DNA of 64,000 nucleotides from Sphagnum compactum (Eukaryota > Bryophyta > Sphagnopsida > Sphagnales), in assembly GCA_965153455.1 (NCBI GenBank), contig OZ234495.1, positions 8,924,875 through 8,988,874 on the forward strand, in the 5' to 3' direction. Position 1 is the first letter of the stretch, and every line of letters starts with the position of its first letter. A program made the translations under genes and the position numbers. The notes below the pieces were generated by a model. That model was not told the DNA's origin. It did no database searches and saw only the letters and a list, made by a program, of their open reading frames with translations. Below, piece by piece: positions 47,601-59,868 of the stretch.

Positions 47601-49514
47601 GCCATTACACCATTGCTAAAAGGGTTTCACCTTGGGAATGAAGTTCAAGTTAACCATATAAAACTTACCTTACCACTACAATATATATTTTAAAAAATCA
47701 ATAATGTTATGTATCATATATCCATAACAAAGAAGTTATGAATGTTTTTTTTCAACAATACCTCTTGAGCCTACTTAACACATATTGCAATTTTAAATGG
47801 GGATACCAAGTTTTAGAAATTCTCTATGTGGTTGGAAATTTGGATGAAGTTTATGGATGCGTACTAAATGAATGATCATGAGAAAGGAAAATCCATTTCA
47901 AGGTTTCTCTTCCAAATGAAAAATGAACCAAATCAACTTGAAGTTCAAGTAGAAACTTATGATTTGCTTGGTCTTTATAAAACTAGGATATCAATCATTG
48001 ACTAAAGGAGTTTAACCACCACATAGTAGGGATGGGAGATAAACTTGTTTGCAACATTCTATAATGACAACCAAAATTATATGAAAACAATAAAAAATTA
48101 GTGTTTCACATGAGGGCCACCAATATAAAATGCATTACCATCACATAAGGGAAAAGGTGATCAAAGGAAAATTGAACTAGAATATATTCCAACATTAGAT
48201 TAATTTGTTAACATTTTAACCAAATCATTCATTAACATCAAATTTGTAGCATTTAGAAAAACATTTGAAGTAATGAACTTGTATGGGATAATCCTGACTC
48301 AAGGGTGTTTGATGTATTGAAATTTCATCCATCATTGAAAGTGAATTACATGAGAAGCTTCTATCTCAAACAACATATGATAAGACCTAATGTTTTTGAA
48401 AAAAAAATCCATTCTTTACTTCACACTTTGCAAACAAATAATGGAAACTTTCTTACACTTACAATCTTAATTATTTATGATTTTGTGTCAATGGCTAGCA
48501 TTAAATGGTAATATGTTTTTAGAACATGTCTAAATAAAAAAGTAAAAAAATATGCTACCAAACTAAAAATCATAGTCCAAATGTGACAAAAAGATTTCAA
48601 TTGTTTTTTGAAAATTTAGCAAAATTTTCAGAAGAAGTCAAAATATTCTTACAAAATATTCCCTCTATATTTTTTATTTTTTGCATTTTGGCAAAATTTC
48701 GCATTTAAAATAAAATAAAATGTTGGATATGAAGCCTTTCATATAACTACTTTAAACTGAAAAAGCTTTTCCTCTCATGTTTGAGGATCTTTGAGTTGCA
48801 TCACCTAAATCATTTCAAAGCTTTATTGTTCCAAGCAACTAATACATTTTGTAAACTTTCTCGAACATTATATTCATTTGTGTGTTGTGATGATCTATGA
48901 ATGTGCTCACATGCTTATTCATGCTTGTTGTATGCAAAAGAAATGGTTGTGACTTACATTTCTAAAACCCATGATGCATAATGCACATAGATGACATGGA
49001 TTATTTAGTGGTGTAGTCACTCCAATTGAACCCACTTGTGTTTTTCAATGCTTGTTGAGATATATACTTCAAATGTAAAAGGACCCTCACCTTCAAGGCC
49101 TTATTTGAAAATATATTGCACTCTCCATGAATAAGAATCAAGGTTTGTTGACTTGTGACTTGAAATGCCATCCTTTCTAGTGTGATCTACATGGTAGTGT
49201 GCAAATTCAATGATGCATATATATAAATACAATCGTTTGATCAAGACTGTAGTATAACCTCTTTTTTTTTTTATCATCATTCATGTGTTGAATCATTCCT
49301 AAGTTGTAGATCTGTATGCTAAGTCAAAATATGTGTGTAATGGAATAACTCTTTTGTGACTATTTGATAGCAATTTCACCAACAAAGTTCCTTCAAAATG
49401 CTCCAATGCACGTTTGCTTCTTCCTAGGGAAATAATAAACAGCCACCGAGCGAATGCAGTCACTTGCACACAAATGACAATAGTTGGATCTGCTGCTTGT
49501 GTTATGAAATAGTT

Positions 49515-51500
49515 TCAAGTCGACAAATTTGAAACAGATGTTGATTGCAGGTGGGATGACTCCTTCACTACAGTTGTTGCATGACCAGCTTTCTCCAAAG
49601 CCTGATGGAAAAAATAACCAAATCTGAACTGAGTCTCTATGTCAATTCAACAACAAATACCCTAGAGAGCTATCATCGAAATTCCTGTCCAGCAAATTGA
49701 GAATTTGAAGCAATTGTGACAGAATGTAGTCAATTGGGGCTTACCAAGATAAGGGCCTGAACTCGATTTGTCTGTGATTTGCGATGTGGCCGCACACTTT
49801 CATCACTCTGCAAACCAAAAATCAACTCACTATCAGAAATCAAAGTTTAGAACTGCCCCATGTTTTTACCCTAAAACCACTCTTTTGTCTCTTCCAAGCA
49901 CTTGATCTTATTACTCTTTGTAATTGCCACTCGGGAGAGATTCCACCCTTCACCATATGAAGCTTCTTATGGTCAACTGCTCTTTCAAATGGCATGGAAC
50001 TGGCACATAGAAACATCCTGATGTCTGGTAAATAGTGTACAAAGTTTGTAATGTTGTGGCAGAATCCCTTCTGAGTCAGAAAATGGCCATTGGTCAGATC
50101 TGGCTCGAGGCCCCCCACCTGCTCCTCAGCCAGGTCCTGCCTATGGCCATTGATCAATACATTATTATGTTGTTCAGGAGGCGATTTCTTCTTTATGAAT
50201 TTGGCCCCCACTTTTTATCGTGTGATAATGTGCAGTCACTGACTTACCTTAATGCCATCCACCTCCAATTGCACTTGTGTTAAAAGCTCAAGCAACCGCG
50301 CTTTTCCCTGCCAAAGCACCACAAATCCAGAAAGTGAACTATAAAAGAAAGCAAAAGACTCCACAACTGCAAATTGCAAATACCTGTGTACAGCTATCGA
50401 GATCATGCAACACAGCGCTTGAGGCTAAAATGGTGACCAGTTTCTAATTCTAAAACATTTGTATCAACAGCTAGTATTTGGCACCTTAGAATCATGGAAA
50501 TTTTCAAACACCCATTGCTCTTCATGTCTTTTTGAAGCTATCTTGGCATCAGGGTAGCATGTTTATGGCAATGAAAGGCACAGCACTGAATGATGATCAT
50601 TCTACCCAACAGGCAAGACACTTCTAACTGTTTTGCATAAGTGTGATGCATTCATACCTTCACCTGGATGGAATCAAGCTCAGCAACTTCACCCACACTC
50701 TGCAAAAATGATGAACTTTCTTCCTCCAATTTATCAATCTGCAGACATAAAAAACGGCATAAGATAAACATCAAATCCTTGCGGTCAGTACAGATGAAAA
50801 CATATAATGGGTATTATCCTGCAAAAGGATCAACATACATTTGTTCAACACATTCTCTAATGACTAAATAGAGGGAGGAAGGATTGTGCACCTTACGAGC
50901 CAGCAACAGAATGGAGCCCAGAGGTGTAAGTTTCCCCCCAGTTGATGAGCTTTTTTTGTTTCTTGAAAGCTCTGGCGGCAGCCGTGACTCTGCTGCCTCT
51001 GCCCTTAAAGCTCGAAGCTCTGCCAAACTCATTGGCTGATTCCATCTGCGCGTCACCTTATTATTGTTGTTGTTGTCACCACCTGGAACAACAGTACTAT
51101 TGTTGGTTCGCTCTCCTCCTTGACTTCTGTCTCCTCCATCTCCACCGGGACACCTGCCTACATACAAAAACTCTTCTTAGAATATCAGGAAATCAAAAGG
51201 CAGAGATTGGGAAAAAGAACCAAAAATCTGGGGCTTCTCTCATTTTTTTCTTTTCTGGTCTGCAAACTTTTCAATGAGTTTTAGTCTAAGGCTTGTAGGG
51301 TTGAGGGGAAAGGGAGAGAGCTGCACACCTGGGCGACGACTGAGAAGGTGACCTGCTATTAAGAATGCTGTTGTTGCAGCAACTGCAATGAAAGGTGCAC
51401 TGACCCACACCGGTTTTGCAGGATCCTCATAACCCACAGCTCTCTTTTTCATATCTCCTTTTCTTTGCTGACGCACAACTCGGTTTCTCTCTCTGTCCAT
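49515..51500 (-). CDS. Unnamed single-pass membrane protein with helical tail
   Basis: This gene predicts a 242-aa protein I do not recognise. The exons in transcript order are 51500-51329, 51157-50892, 50738-50658, 50307-50248, 49807-49745 and 49601-49515; all phases close and all sites are GT-AG. The first 30 residues are strongly basic, followed by one hydrophobic segment (about 33-53, VWVSAPFIAVAATTAF...) predicted to cross a membrane. After it come a Gly/Asn-rich linker (NNNNN at 86-90), a helical motif SLAELRALRAEAAE (101-114), and KLTPLGSILLLARK. A Glu/Leu-rich part follows (DKLEEESSSFLQSVGEVAEL, then ARLLELLTQVQLEV) that could form a coiled coil. Met at 51500 is preferred over 51578 because the intervening TTC-repeat stretch is a textbook polypyrimidine tract ending in ttgcag at about 51522, implying a 5'-UTR intron. 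Its short exons suggest an ordinary nuclear gene; location and function are unknown. Confidence 0.78.
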
Positions 51501-54500
51501 TGGCTTCCTTGCAGTTCTGCTGCAATACACAGTAACAAAAGAAGAAGAAGAAGAAGACCTTTCAATTGTCTTGAGCAAAACCCAAGTAACACTTTGCCAA
51601 TATAACCTTTTCGGTCACAGAACTTGACATGTTGTTTCTAAGCTGTTGCATCTTCATATGTAAAAATGTGCACATACATGTCAGGTGCTTGCTGCTGCAT
51701 ATGTATGCAAGAGCAGGCATGGCCGGAGTTGAATGCAGGGGTTGATGCATTGTGGATCCATATCTCAACCACGGATAAAAAAAGGAAAAAGTTCCACAGA
51801 ACCCCAGAAGATATTCATGTAGAAGAAAAAGTGTGCAGCTCTCTCACAACAAAAGCAACAAAATCGAAACAGACACAATGCCCAATTCTTCAGCAATTTA
51901 TTTCCAGACCAAATTCTTCTCACCTCCATTGCAACCCTGGATACTCAAACAAATTCCCAAACAAACAGAACCAATGATGCCCAGAGGACAGACAAACCCA
52001 TGACAGATCTCAACAAAGAGACCTAACCCATGAGACAGACACTCCTGGAAAAAAAGAGTGGGAGAGAAAAACAAACAAGCTCAAGCACCTCTTCAAAACA
52101 TCGAAAATCGCAACACTGACGACGTTGTTCTTGAGCTGGCTGGCTGGCTGGCTTGTGACAAAAGCAAACTCTGCGCCTTCTCTCTCTCTCTCTCTCTCAC
52201 TCTCCTTCACAGCATTCACAGCACCATCACATACATGATGCTTGTAGGAATCGGAGAAACCCTATTGCTGTTTCCTCGCCAAGTACACAAGAGCATTTTA
52301 GGGTTTCTGGAGATTCAAGATCCCGGATTCTTCCTAATCACGAAGACCCAAAGATCCCAACAATGTAGATTGTCGATTCCTCCCTCCCGGCGGCTCTTCT
52401 TTGTCTCAAGAGACAGTTAGAGAGCTGCTGCTGCTGCTTTGACCCCACCCATCTACCCTAGCGATCACGACCTTGTGGCCATGCTTTCGCCCTAATGCTC
52501 ATGGGTCCCACACTTCGGTCCATGGCCACGATCCCTCGGAAATTCTGTGTGTGAGAGAAAGCGAGACAGAGATGGGTCTTGAGAGAGAGAGAGAGAGAGA
52601 GAGAGATGAGTCTCGAGGGAGAGAGAGAGAGACACAGAGAGAGAGACATAGAGAAAAGTACATAGCACTTCTGCATTTGTGTTGCATTGATGAGATTGAT
52701 GGCTGTTGGAAGGGCCAAGAGGAGGAGCAGCAGGCGTGGGAGGTAAAGGTAATGATGAGAGAAGAAGCAGCAGACAACCATCAACCAGCTGCTTACTGAG
52801 ATGGATGGGTCAGGAGTGTGTGTATACATAGATAATGAGTGTGGAGTGTAGAGCACATGTGCAACAATAGAGAGCAGAGGAATTCATTCCCCTTGATTTT
52901 GTGAGTGTTTTGAGAGCTGATGTGAGGGAATGAAATGTGCTTGTAGGGTGTATCAACAAGGATTTCTTTCAGTTGATGGGAATCAACAAGAATGTGTGAC
53001 GAGGGTAGTTATATTATTGTGTTGGGGAGCTTGTAAACTTTAGTGGGGAAGGCATCTTCAAAGTCTGTGGCATGCATGCAAAATCAAAGTGGTGAGAACT
53101 TAAGAAGGAGAGAAGAATGTGAGGAGGGGATTCAGAAGACCCAAGTGAACAACAGCTTCATGTGTGGACCAGCAAAATGTACTATTGAATTCAGTTCAAA
53201 TAAGTACTTTGTGTTCATATGTTTGTAGAAATTTGAATTGAATTGAATTTAGTTCAATCAAATTTGAATCCAATTCAACTCAACATATTGAATGACATTG
53301 TTGCATGTAATGTCATTCAATATTTTTGTTTGAATGGAATTTAATTTTCACAAAATCCTTCACTTCTTTTCATTTTCATGTTTAGAAAGCAAGTCTTTAA
53401 TCATTGAAACACTATTTAAATGAACAATGTTTTTTTGTTCTTACATATTGTTAGACACGTTATTTTTTATCTTAATTGATTGTCACTAAAAATGCGCAAC
53501 ACACATGAAGCTCATGGAGCTCAAGTTAAGTCCTTTGTGTTTGTGTGTTTGTAAAATTTGGGAATCATGGATTTCAATGTGTGGTGGGTGGTTTGCTAGT
53601 GTGTTTAGAGTTGTGATTGAGGAGGTGTGTGTGTGTGTGAGAGAGAGAGAGAGGGGGGTGATATTTTGTGAGTAGAAAAAAATGGGGGCCTTACCAAAAT
53701 AGGGCACCAACCTAAGACAACACCTAAGGGTAGTGTTGAATTTTGGTAATGCGCCCATTCAAAGGCCTTATTGTGCGTAAGTGCATAATGAATGTGTTAA
53801 CTCCTATTCATCATGTGAAGAAAAAATGACAAACCATTACTACGAAAATGTAAGAGCCCACCCGAAAACATAAGATGACCTTTAGTGTTTGGATGAAATA
53901 TTGTGGATTTAAGGTGCCCTCCAATTGCATGGGGTAATCTTTGACATGTCATTGCATGGTGGGATCGAGTGGCCTTGAGAGAAAAACCTTTTTGAACAAC
54001 TTGCCAAAATCCTATGCATGTTACTTCCAAAGTTTCCAAGGTGGACAACTTCATTCTCCATTAAGACCTCTACTTTTCATGCTTTAAGAAATTTACGTTT
54101 TAGTTCTAGTCCTCATGTTCCAAGCCTTGTTTAAGCAAGTAGACTTGCATGTACATCCTTCTTTTGGATCAATTTCTAATGGAGGCAAATTTGTAAGGTT
54201 TTCTTTGTTTGTTGGTCCTCGGTTTTAGAATGATCAATCTTTGAAGTTCCCAAATTCTCAACTTGATTAGTTTTTAGAACCTCATCCTCATAGCCATGTT
54301 GGTTCTCATCAAACACTTGTCGATGCTTCTCCTTAGGTCTATCAACTTGCTACTATATTCCATTAGAATCAAGATCAAGGTCAATCTATTAGAGGTGAGC
54401 CACAATGTTTTTTCCCAAGGGAGTAGTGACCAAATCAATGTGAGTATTGAGTGGTTATGACAATAATTTGATGGGGCATACAATAATCAATATGAGACCA

Positions 54501-56391
54501 TTATGTAGTGAGTCCATGTGATATCCTTGTTATTCCTATGGATTGGCTTTGTTGAGGATAAACAAGGGTCTTTTGAAAAACATGATTTGGTTGCTCCTTA
54601 TTTGGAGACTTAGAAAAACATTGAAAATTTGGAGCAAAAAGGTGAGCCTCTTTCATTATTTATTGCGTTTTCTCATTGTTTGTTGGATTTCTTATTTATT
54701 TTTCCTTCATTGTATTTCTCCCCAATTTTTTCCTCCAATAATATTCCACTTGACGAGATAGTAGCTATTGAATCTTATACACAAATTACACTCATAATGC
54801 TCCCATTTAAAAAAAGGTTAAATAGTTACATATATGATTTTTGGCCCAATGAATGTCCTTTCAATAGACAATATCAATAAAAATGTTGAGTTCATATTAT
54901 TTGAAATTCTAGCGACAAGAAATTCAAAGTTGATATAGGGAGGATCCTTCATATGCTCTTTTTTGTTTTGACAATTTAAAACAAAAAACATCAAAGACCA
55001 TACAAAGGATTATGCGAACACATCTCTTCAAATATATGTTTTTTTCAAATTTTTTTTTTCTTTCTCAACACCATAATCATAAATGATGGAAATGACATCA
55101 TTTTCTCAATATCTTTTACATCAATTGGCATGGTCATATATATTTTTTTGTTCAATTGAATTTGAACTCAAATTATATTTCAATTAAATTTGAACTTAAA
55201 TTCAATTTCAATTGAATTACATGCAACGTCATTCAACATTTTCATTCAAAATTGAAACTTAATTAAAAAAAAACTCAACTCATTTGTTTCATCATTGTTG
55301 TTAATGTGCAACAACACAAAGCCCAAAATTTGGGTTTATACAAAAGCATTAATTTATTTTTTCATTTTTTATTTCTTGTAATACCTGCTTGGCAGATAAA
55401 AGGGAAAAAAAAAAAAAAGAAGAAAAAAAAAAGATGTGGGTCATTTAAAAAGTGGAATGCTTGCGGGATTGGGCATTTCCGTTTTTCAAAATGTTGTTTG
55501 GTTTACAGAAGACACATTCCGCTTCATAACGTGCCCCTCCGGATACACCAAAAAATAAATTTGGCCATTTCTTTTCGTATAAGAAGTAAAGTAGAACTTT
55601 CTCGTCAAAATTTAGTACAATTGTAAAAGAATTTGATGGAAAAGAATAAAAGTTAGGCGTTAAAAGGCACCCCAGAAGGAGGAGGTCGATTATCAATACT
55701 GAAGTCTGTCATAGTGGATGAATAATGTCCAAAGATAATGAATGTTGTAAAACAGTTTCTCATCTGCAAATGGGTAGTAGATAGGTAGGTAGTAGAAACT
55801 GTCATTGTGGATGAATACTGTTGAAGATGATGCATGTTTCAAAAGATATCTCTCATCCATGAACACGTGCGTGAGTAGGTAGGTACCTGGGAACCAGATG
55901 AAATAGGTTCTGGTTTCTGGCTTATTATTTACTTCAAGAAAAGAAAAGAAAATCCCGGAAAAGATAAGTGAAAGATCTGATGGAAGAGAAAGCTGCACGT
56001 GGAAAGAAATTCTGTGTTCCTTTTTAAAGATAAACCCGAGAAGAGTGAGGATCAGGGAAAGAAAATCGCAGATTCGGTGAATTCCGCAGAAGTAAACGGG
56101 AAAGATGTCTTTTCGGGAAAAGACGGACGGGGCGTCTCCTTCGTCCTCGCGGTTCTCGGGGAAGAAGAAGAAGAAACCCCCCGCTGCCCGCACATCGCCT
56201 TCTCGGCCATCGCCATCGCCGTCTCCTGCTCAGAGATGGCAAGCAAGTGACCGTCGTTCTGCAAGGAACTCCTGGCCGAATTACTTCAATTTTTTTAATG
56301 ACAAAATTTGGGTTTGTTTTTTGAAATTTTTTGGGGATTTTTTTCTTGGCAAGTTTTGAAGGTCTGGTGTGAAGAAGTTTAGAAGAGAAAC
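51501..56391. other. Divergent intergenic region between the two unnamed genes
   Basis: 51501-52450 probably carries the 5' leader and promoter of the 242-aa gene (minus strand): its transcript strand is rich in CT, with a CTCTCT tract at 52180-52201. 52550-52660 is an (AG)n block. 52900-55700 is AT-rich without a gene. It contains a diverged repeat pair (about 53225-53350 and 55150-55265) sharing gtcattcaaYattttt and TTGAA-rich flanks, and a 13-bp hairpin (attgaatgacatt...aatgtcattcaat) near 53288-53322. 55930-56391 is GC-richer and should be the promoter and leader of the 268-aa gene. Confidence 0.5.
52550..52660. repeat. (AG)n microsatellite block
   Basis: Interrupted GA runs (gagagagagagagaga, then gagagagagagacacagaga) span about 100 bp upstream of the minus-strand gene at 51.5 kb. 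On that gene's strand it is a CT block. The 132- and 92-codon minus-strand frames across it are artefacts of the repeat. Confidence 0.8.
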
Positions 56392-59006
56392 ATGGTGGGG
56401 GCACATGGAGTAGAGATGGTGGTGGCGGTCGGGGAGATGGCGGAGGCCGCGGTGGGAGCGTTAGAGTGGAATCATCAGCGTAAGGTGGCCAAATCCGTGG
56501 CCAAGGAGTGGGAGTGGGCGGAGGTTGAAGGGGAACTGGACTTGGAGAAGAAGGAGAACGCGCGGCTGCGTGCCACCATCGCCATGTATGAACAGGCCTT
56601 CTGTCAGCTTCATCAGCAGAAATTGGAGGATGGAAACTTGTCTGTGGAACGCTCTATGGAAGTAAGTCAGTCTTTTGGTTATGTGCATCTGGTGTGTCTC
56701 CTAGGGTTTCGTCTTTTGTTATGCGCATCTGTTTGTTTCCTAGGGTTTTTTTGTGTTTTGTTATTCGCATCTGTTTGTTTCCTAGGGTTTTGTGTTTTGT
56801 TATGCGCACCTGTTTTGCTTCCCAGGGTTTTTTGTTTTGTTATGCACATCTGTTTTGTTTGCTAGGGTTTTTTGTTTTGTTATGCGCATCTGTTTGTTAC
56901 ACAGGGTTTCATCTTTGTTGCAATTCTGTTGGAAAGTTCTTAGCTTAGACTTAGCTTCCACATTAGCTCAGGATTCAGTGATAATGATCTCGCAGCTGAA
57001 TTCTATATCCTGGTAATCCGGAACTGTCAGATTAGTTGCTATAATCTGAAAACTTGTAGGATATTTTCTCAAGTTTTGCCCTGGAGCCTTTCTGTGTATG
57101 CTGGAATAATTACATGTTTCAAGGGAGATGCGTGGTATTGTTTCTAGTACAAACAAATGTTGAAGAGAGTTTCAACTGGGAATGAATCCAATCATGCCCT
57201 AGCATGATGATCATCATATTGTCAGATTTCTGAAGTTTGCATATACTTGCACATTATCTTGTACTTTGTACTTCCTGAACTTGGACCATCTGTGAAATTT
57301 CTCAATGATAATTCAGCGTCTCACTTATGCTGATACAACCTTTAGCTCTGGCATGTTTTTCTTTCTATTCAACCTGCTTCTTCTGGGATGTGACAGGTGT
57401 ATGAGAAATTGAAGATGAATGTGTCATCTGCTACATTTCTGCAGAAGCTAAACTCATTATCACTGAATCCTTGTGGGACATCTTCAGCTTCCACATTAGT
57501 GGAAACAGAGGGTGAGAAATCCTGGCCTCTTTTTCCCATATGATTGCAGTACCATCTTAGAAGACCACACCTTTCTTGTTTCTTGCTTAATGACCCTCCC
57601 AGAAGATCCTTCCCTACATCTTGGTTATGCTGTTCGTTTTGGCTGCATGTCATTCACAGATCTGAACCAATAGGAGACCTAATTAAGGTATGCTGTTTTC
57701 AAGAGAAGTAAACTTTGAGATCGGAGCACTGCAAAATGGACCTGAAGTTAGGGTTCCATGCTTTTTGATAAATTTCAGTTTTCTGTGTGGGTTTTTTGGT
57801 GCCTTGACTGTTGTAGGAAGAGTGATTATCTTCCCCTGTTCCTGCTTGTAGACTGATTGATGCATGTTGGATGCAGATGGCATGTTTTTGAGGGCTTCTG
57901 TGGATGACCCAAATAGTTGGCTGTGGCTCTCTGAAACTGATGTTGTCCATGGGGACCCCAGGGAGGTGAAAGATTGTTTGGGAGGTGATGGCTATGTTTT
58001 GATCAACCAGGATGACATTGTTGATAGCATTGCAAGCTTCATGGCCCGCTATATCTCCTCCATCCCTCAAGCAAAGGTATCTTTACTGTCATAGTAGCAA
58101 CTAACTGGCCAGCCCCTATGAGTATGGAATTCCCTGAGAGGAGGATCGATTCATGAACTTGTTCCAATCAAGGTGAAGTCTTGGCAGAATTGTGGTCAAT
58201 TAGAAATCATTTGATCCTGAGGAAAACTGAGGGAATACTACAGGCACTGACCTCACTGACCATCCAAGCCCCTGCAATATGCTCTAGACATTGATGTGGT
58301 TTGCTTTGGTGTATACATGTTGTGTGAAATATCGGTTCTGACAAACATTTTGTTGTTTTTGGCTGTTGACTGCAGAACCTGTCTGCAAAGGAACTGCAGG
58401 ATGGTAAAGTTTGACTACCCTTGTCTAGGTTGTGTAAGCAGCTCTTTTTAGTGTCAACAGTACTTGATTGGGTTTCTCCCCTTATTGTGCATGGTTATAT
58501 GCTCTTTTGCTAGGATGCCTAAAGCAAGGCTTTTGAATGTGGTTCAGTTTTATTACAGCAGCATCTAGAGGAGTTCTTGGTTTGAAACTGATGGAACTTA
58601 CACTGCTGTTTCTATGAAAACAGCAATAACCCAAGCATTCAAGAAGGTGGAGAAGAAGGGAACAATTTGCCAACTCTGGCAAACTGGCAAATTCCTTTAC
58701 ACTGCAGGTTCTTGGGGTGCTACAGCCCTTTCGTAAGTTCCAAAACATGTTAAAGTGTTCCACTTTGAAAGTTTGTGTACTTTATTGTTTTGTTCTGCAT
58801 TTGATGGGCATGGTACTAGGAGGGTATGACTTGCTTTCAATGTATTTTTTTGTGTGAGCTTTCACTGAGGGTTCTGAAGCTTAGAAGTACTGATGTGGGG
58901 GATCTCTGGGATTTGGAACAGGATTTATAGGCACCCTGTTGTGCTCCGGGCCGCATCAATGGCTGTGTGGACATCATGCTGCCTTATCCTCAAAGTTTTG
59001 AGATGA
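56392..59006 (+). CDS. Unnamed plant protein with N-terminal coiled coil
   Basis: This gene predicts a 268-aa protein; I have the impression of a conserved plant family but cannot name it. The exons are 56392-56661, 57397-57511, 57877-58076, 58376-58403, 58624-58732 and 58922-59006; all phases close, including a 28-bp micro-exon. Residues about 24-80 form a charged helix (EWEWAEVEGELDLEKKENAR) likely to be a coiled coil. The best-conserved-looking block is in exon 3: MFLRASVDDP, NSWLWLSETDVVHGDPREV and DGYVLINQDDIVDSIASFMA. The C-terminus (about 225-265) is hydrophobic, with GSWGATAL and AASMAVWTSCCLILKVL, and may associate with membrane. An in-frame stop at 56380 supports the ATG at 56392. 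Another frame starting MSFREKTDG at 56105 lies upstream and could be a 5' exon or upstream ORF. Intron 1 begins with a 40-bp tandem array. Confidence 0.8.
56671..56915 (+). repeat. 40-bp tandem array at the start of an intron, 6 copies
   Basis: tatgYgcaYctg occurs at 56680, 56720, 56762, 56801, 56841 and 56881, with spacing 39-42 bp. Most units continue tttgtttcctagggtttttt. The array starts within 20 bp of the exon 1 donor (56662). Most units contain a polypyrimidine stretch plus YAG (cctag, cccag, gctag, acacag), that is, a potential 3' splice site. Several also contain a TAGGGTTT telo-box word. Confidence 0.85.
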
Positions 59007-59755
59007 GACACATTCAAAACTTGGACAGCTCTCACCAACTTGCATTGAGATCATTGCCATCCATATCTACAGAAATTATTGGCCCTCCATTGTATATACC
59101 CATAGGTGACCTATTGCCCATGCTTATTTTTTCCTCTCAAGCTTTTATTCTTTGATAGCAGTAATTGTGGTAGTTCTCAGTGTCCATTTATTGTTTCTTA
59201 CTTTGTATCTGTGGATTGTCAGAGCTTCACAAAAGTGTTGGTCTGGATACCCTATATATCTTCCTCTCATTACTTATGGTGCAGAATGCATCATATCTTT
59301 CATAAAGCCAAATAAATTGTTTGGTCTAACTTGGGTTATTATGGGGTGTGACCTCCTGTTTCATGATTTGGGCTGTGGCAGTGAACATGTTCATTGAACT
59401 GCCCATTTCTTTGTAACATATACATCTGTTCATTTTATTTGTAGGCTCATCATTTGTGAGCAATTTGTATGGTACAGCATTTTGAGATTCTCTTCCCTGT
59501 TGTACATATTGATGTTTTTTGTGCACTTATTTGAATGTCATCTTCTTTCTTTCTGTCTGTTGTCTATCAATCTCCACATACTAATCATATGTTAGGTTTC
59601 TTTTTGAAGTGAGGAACCAAAGCTTAGCAGAAGCTTATGTGATATCTTTGAAGTAGCACATGCTTGGCAGAAGGACTTGAGAGTGCTCCAGTTGGTTTAT
59701 TTGTTCTGTATTTCTTCAATGTTAGCAAGTTGCAGTTGGCAATGCAGTGAACCAG

Positions 59756-59868
59756 CTATGGCCTGGATGCTCTTTATAAAGCACTTGGTGTGGAGATTTT
59801 CAAGAGAGTGAAGCGATCGAACTTTGGTGAAGCAGACTTGGGGCTGGGACTTGGGACTATTCTTGAAG
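59756..59868 (+). other. Orphan exon-like sequence
   Basis: It lies between a possible acceptor (gtgaaccag) and a possible donor (GAAG|gtactg). The 113 bases read YGLDALYKALGVEIFKRVKR and then a Gly/Leu-rich stretch (EADLGLGLGTILE). Its composition looks coding, but I found no flanking exons, and the same frame stops just upstream (TGA at 59748) and at 59890. It may be a relic of a decayed gene or an unlinked terminal exon. Confidence 0.3.

Larger units (their letters stand above)
42831..49514. other. Very AT-rich intergenic DNA, no gene seen
   Basis: This is the longest featureless stretch, 6.7 kb. It holds a (CA)n microsatellite (about 43011-43028), two inverted-repeat structures near 43.6 and 44.05 kb, and a TAGG/CCTA cluster near 44.6 kb. 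From 45 to 49.4 kb nothing but unique-looking AT-rich sequence was seen. Open frames here are short and without family resemblance. Confidence 0.6.

Noticed and set aside
52458-52856. 132-codon minus-strand frame
   Set aside because: It is a Ser/Leu run made by the (AG)n microsatellite.
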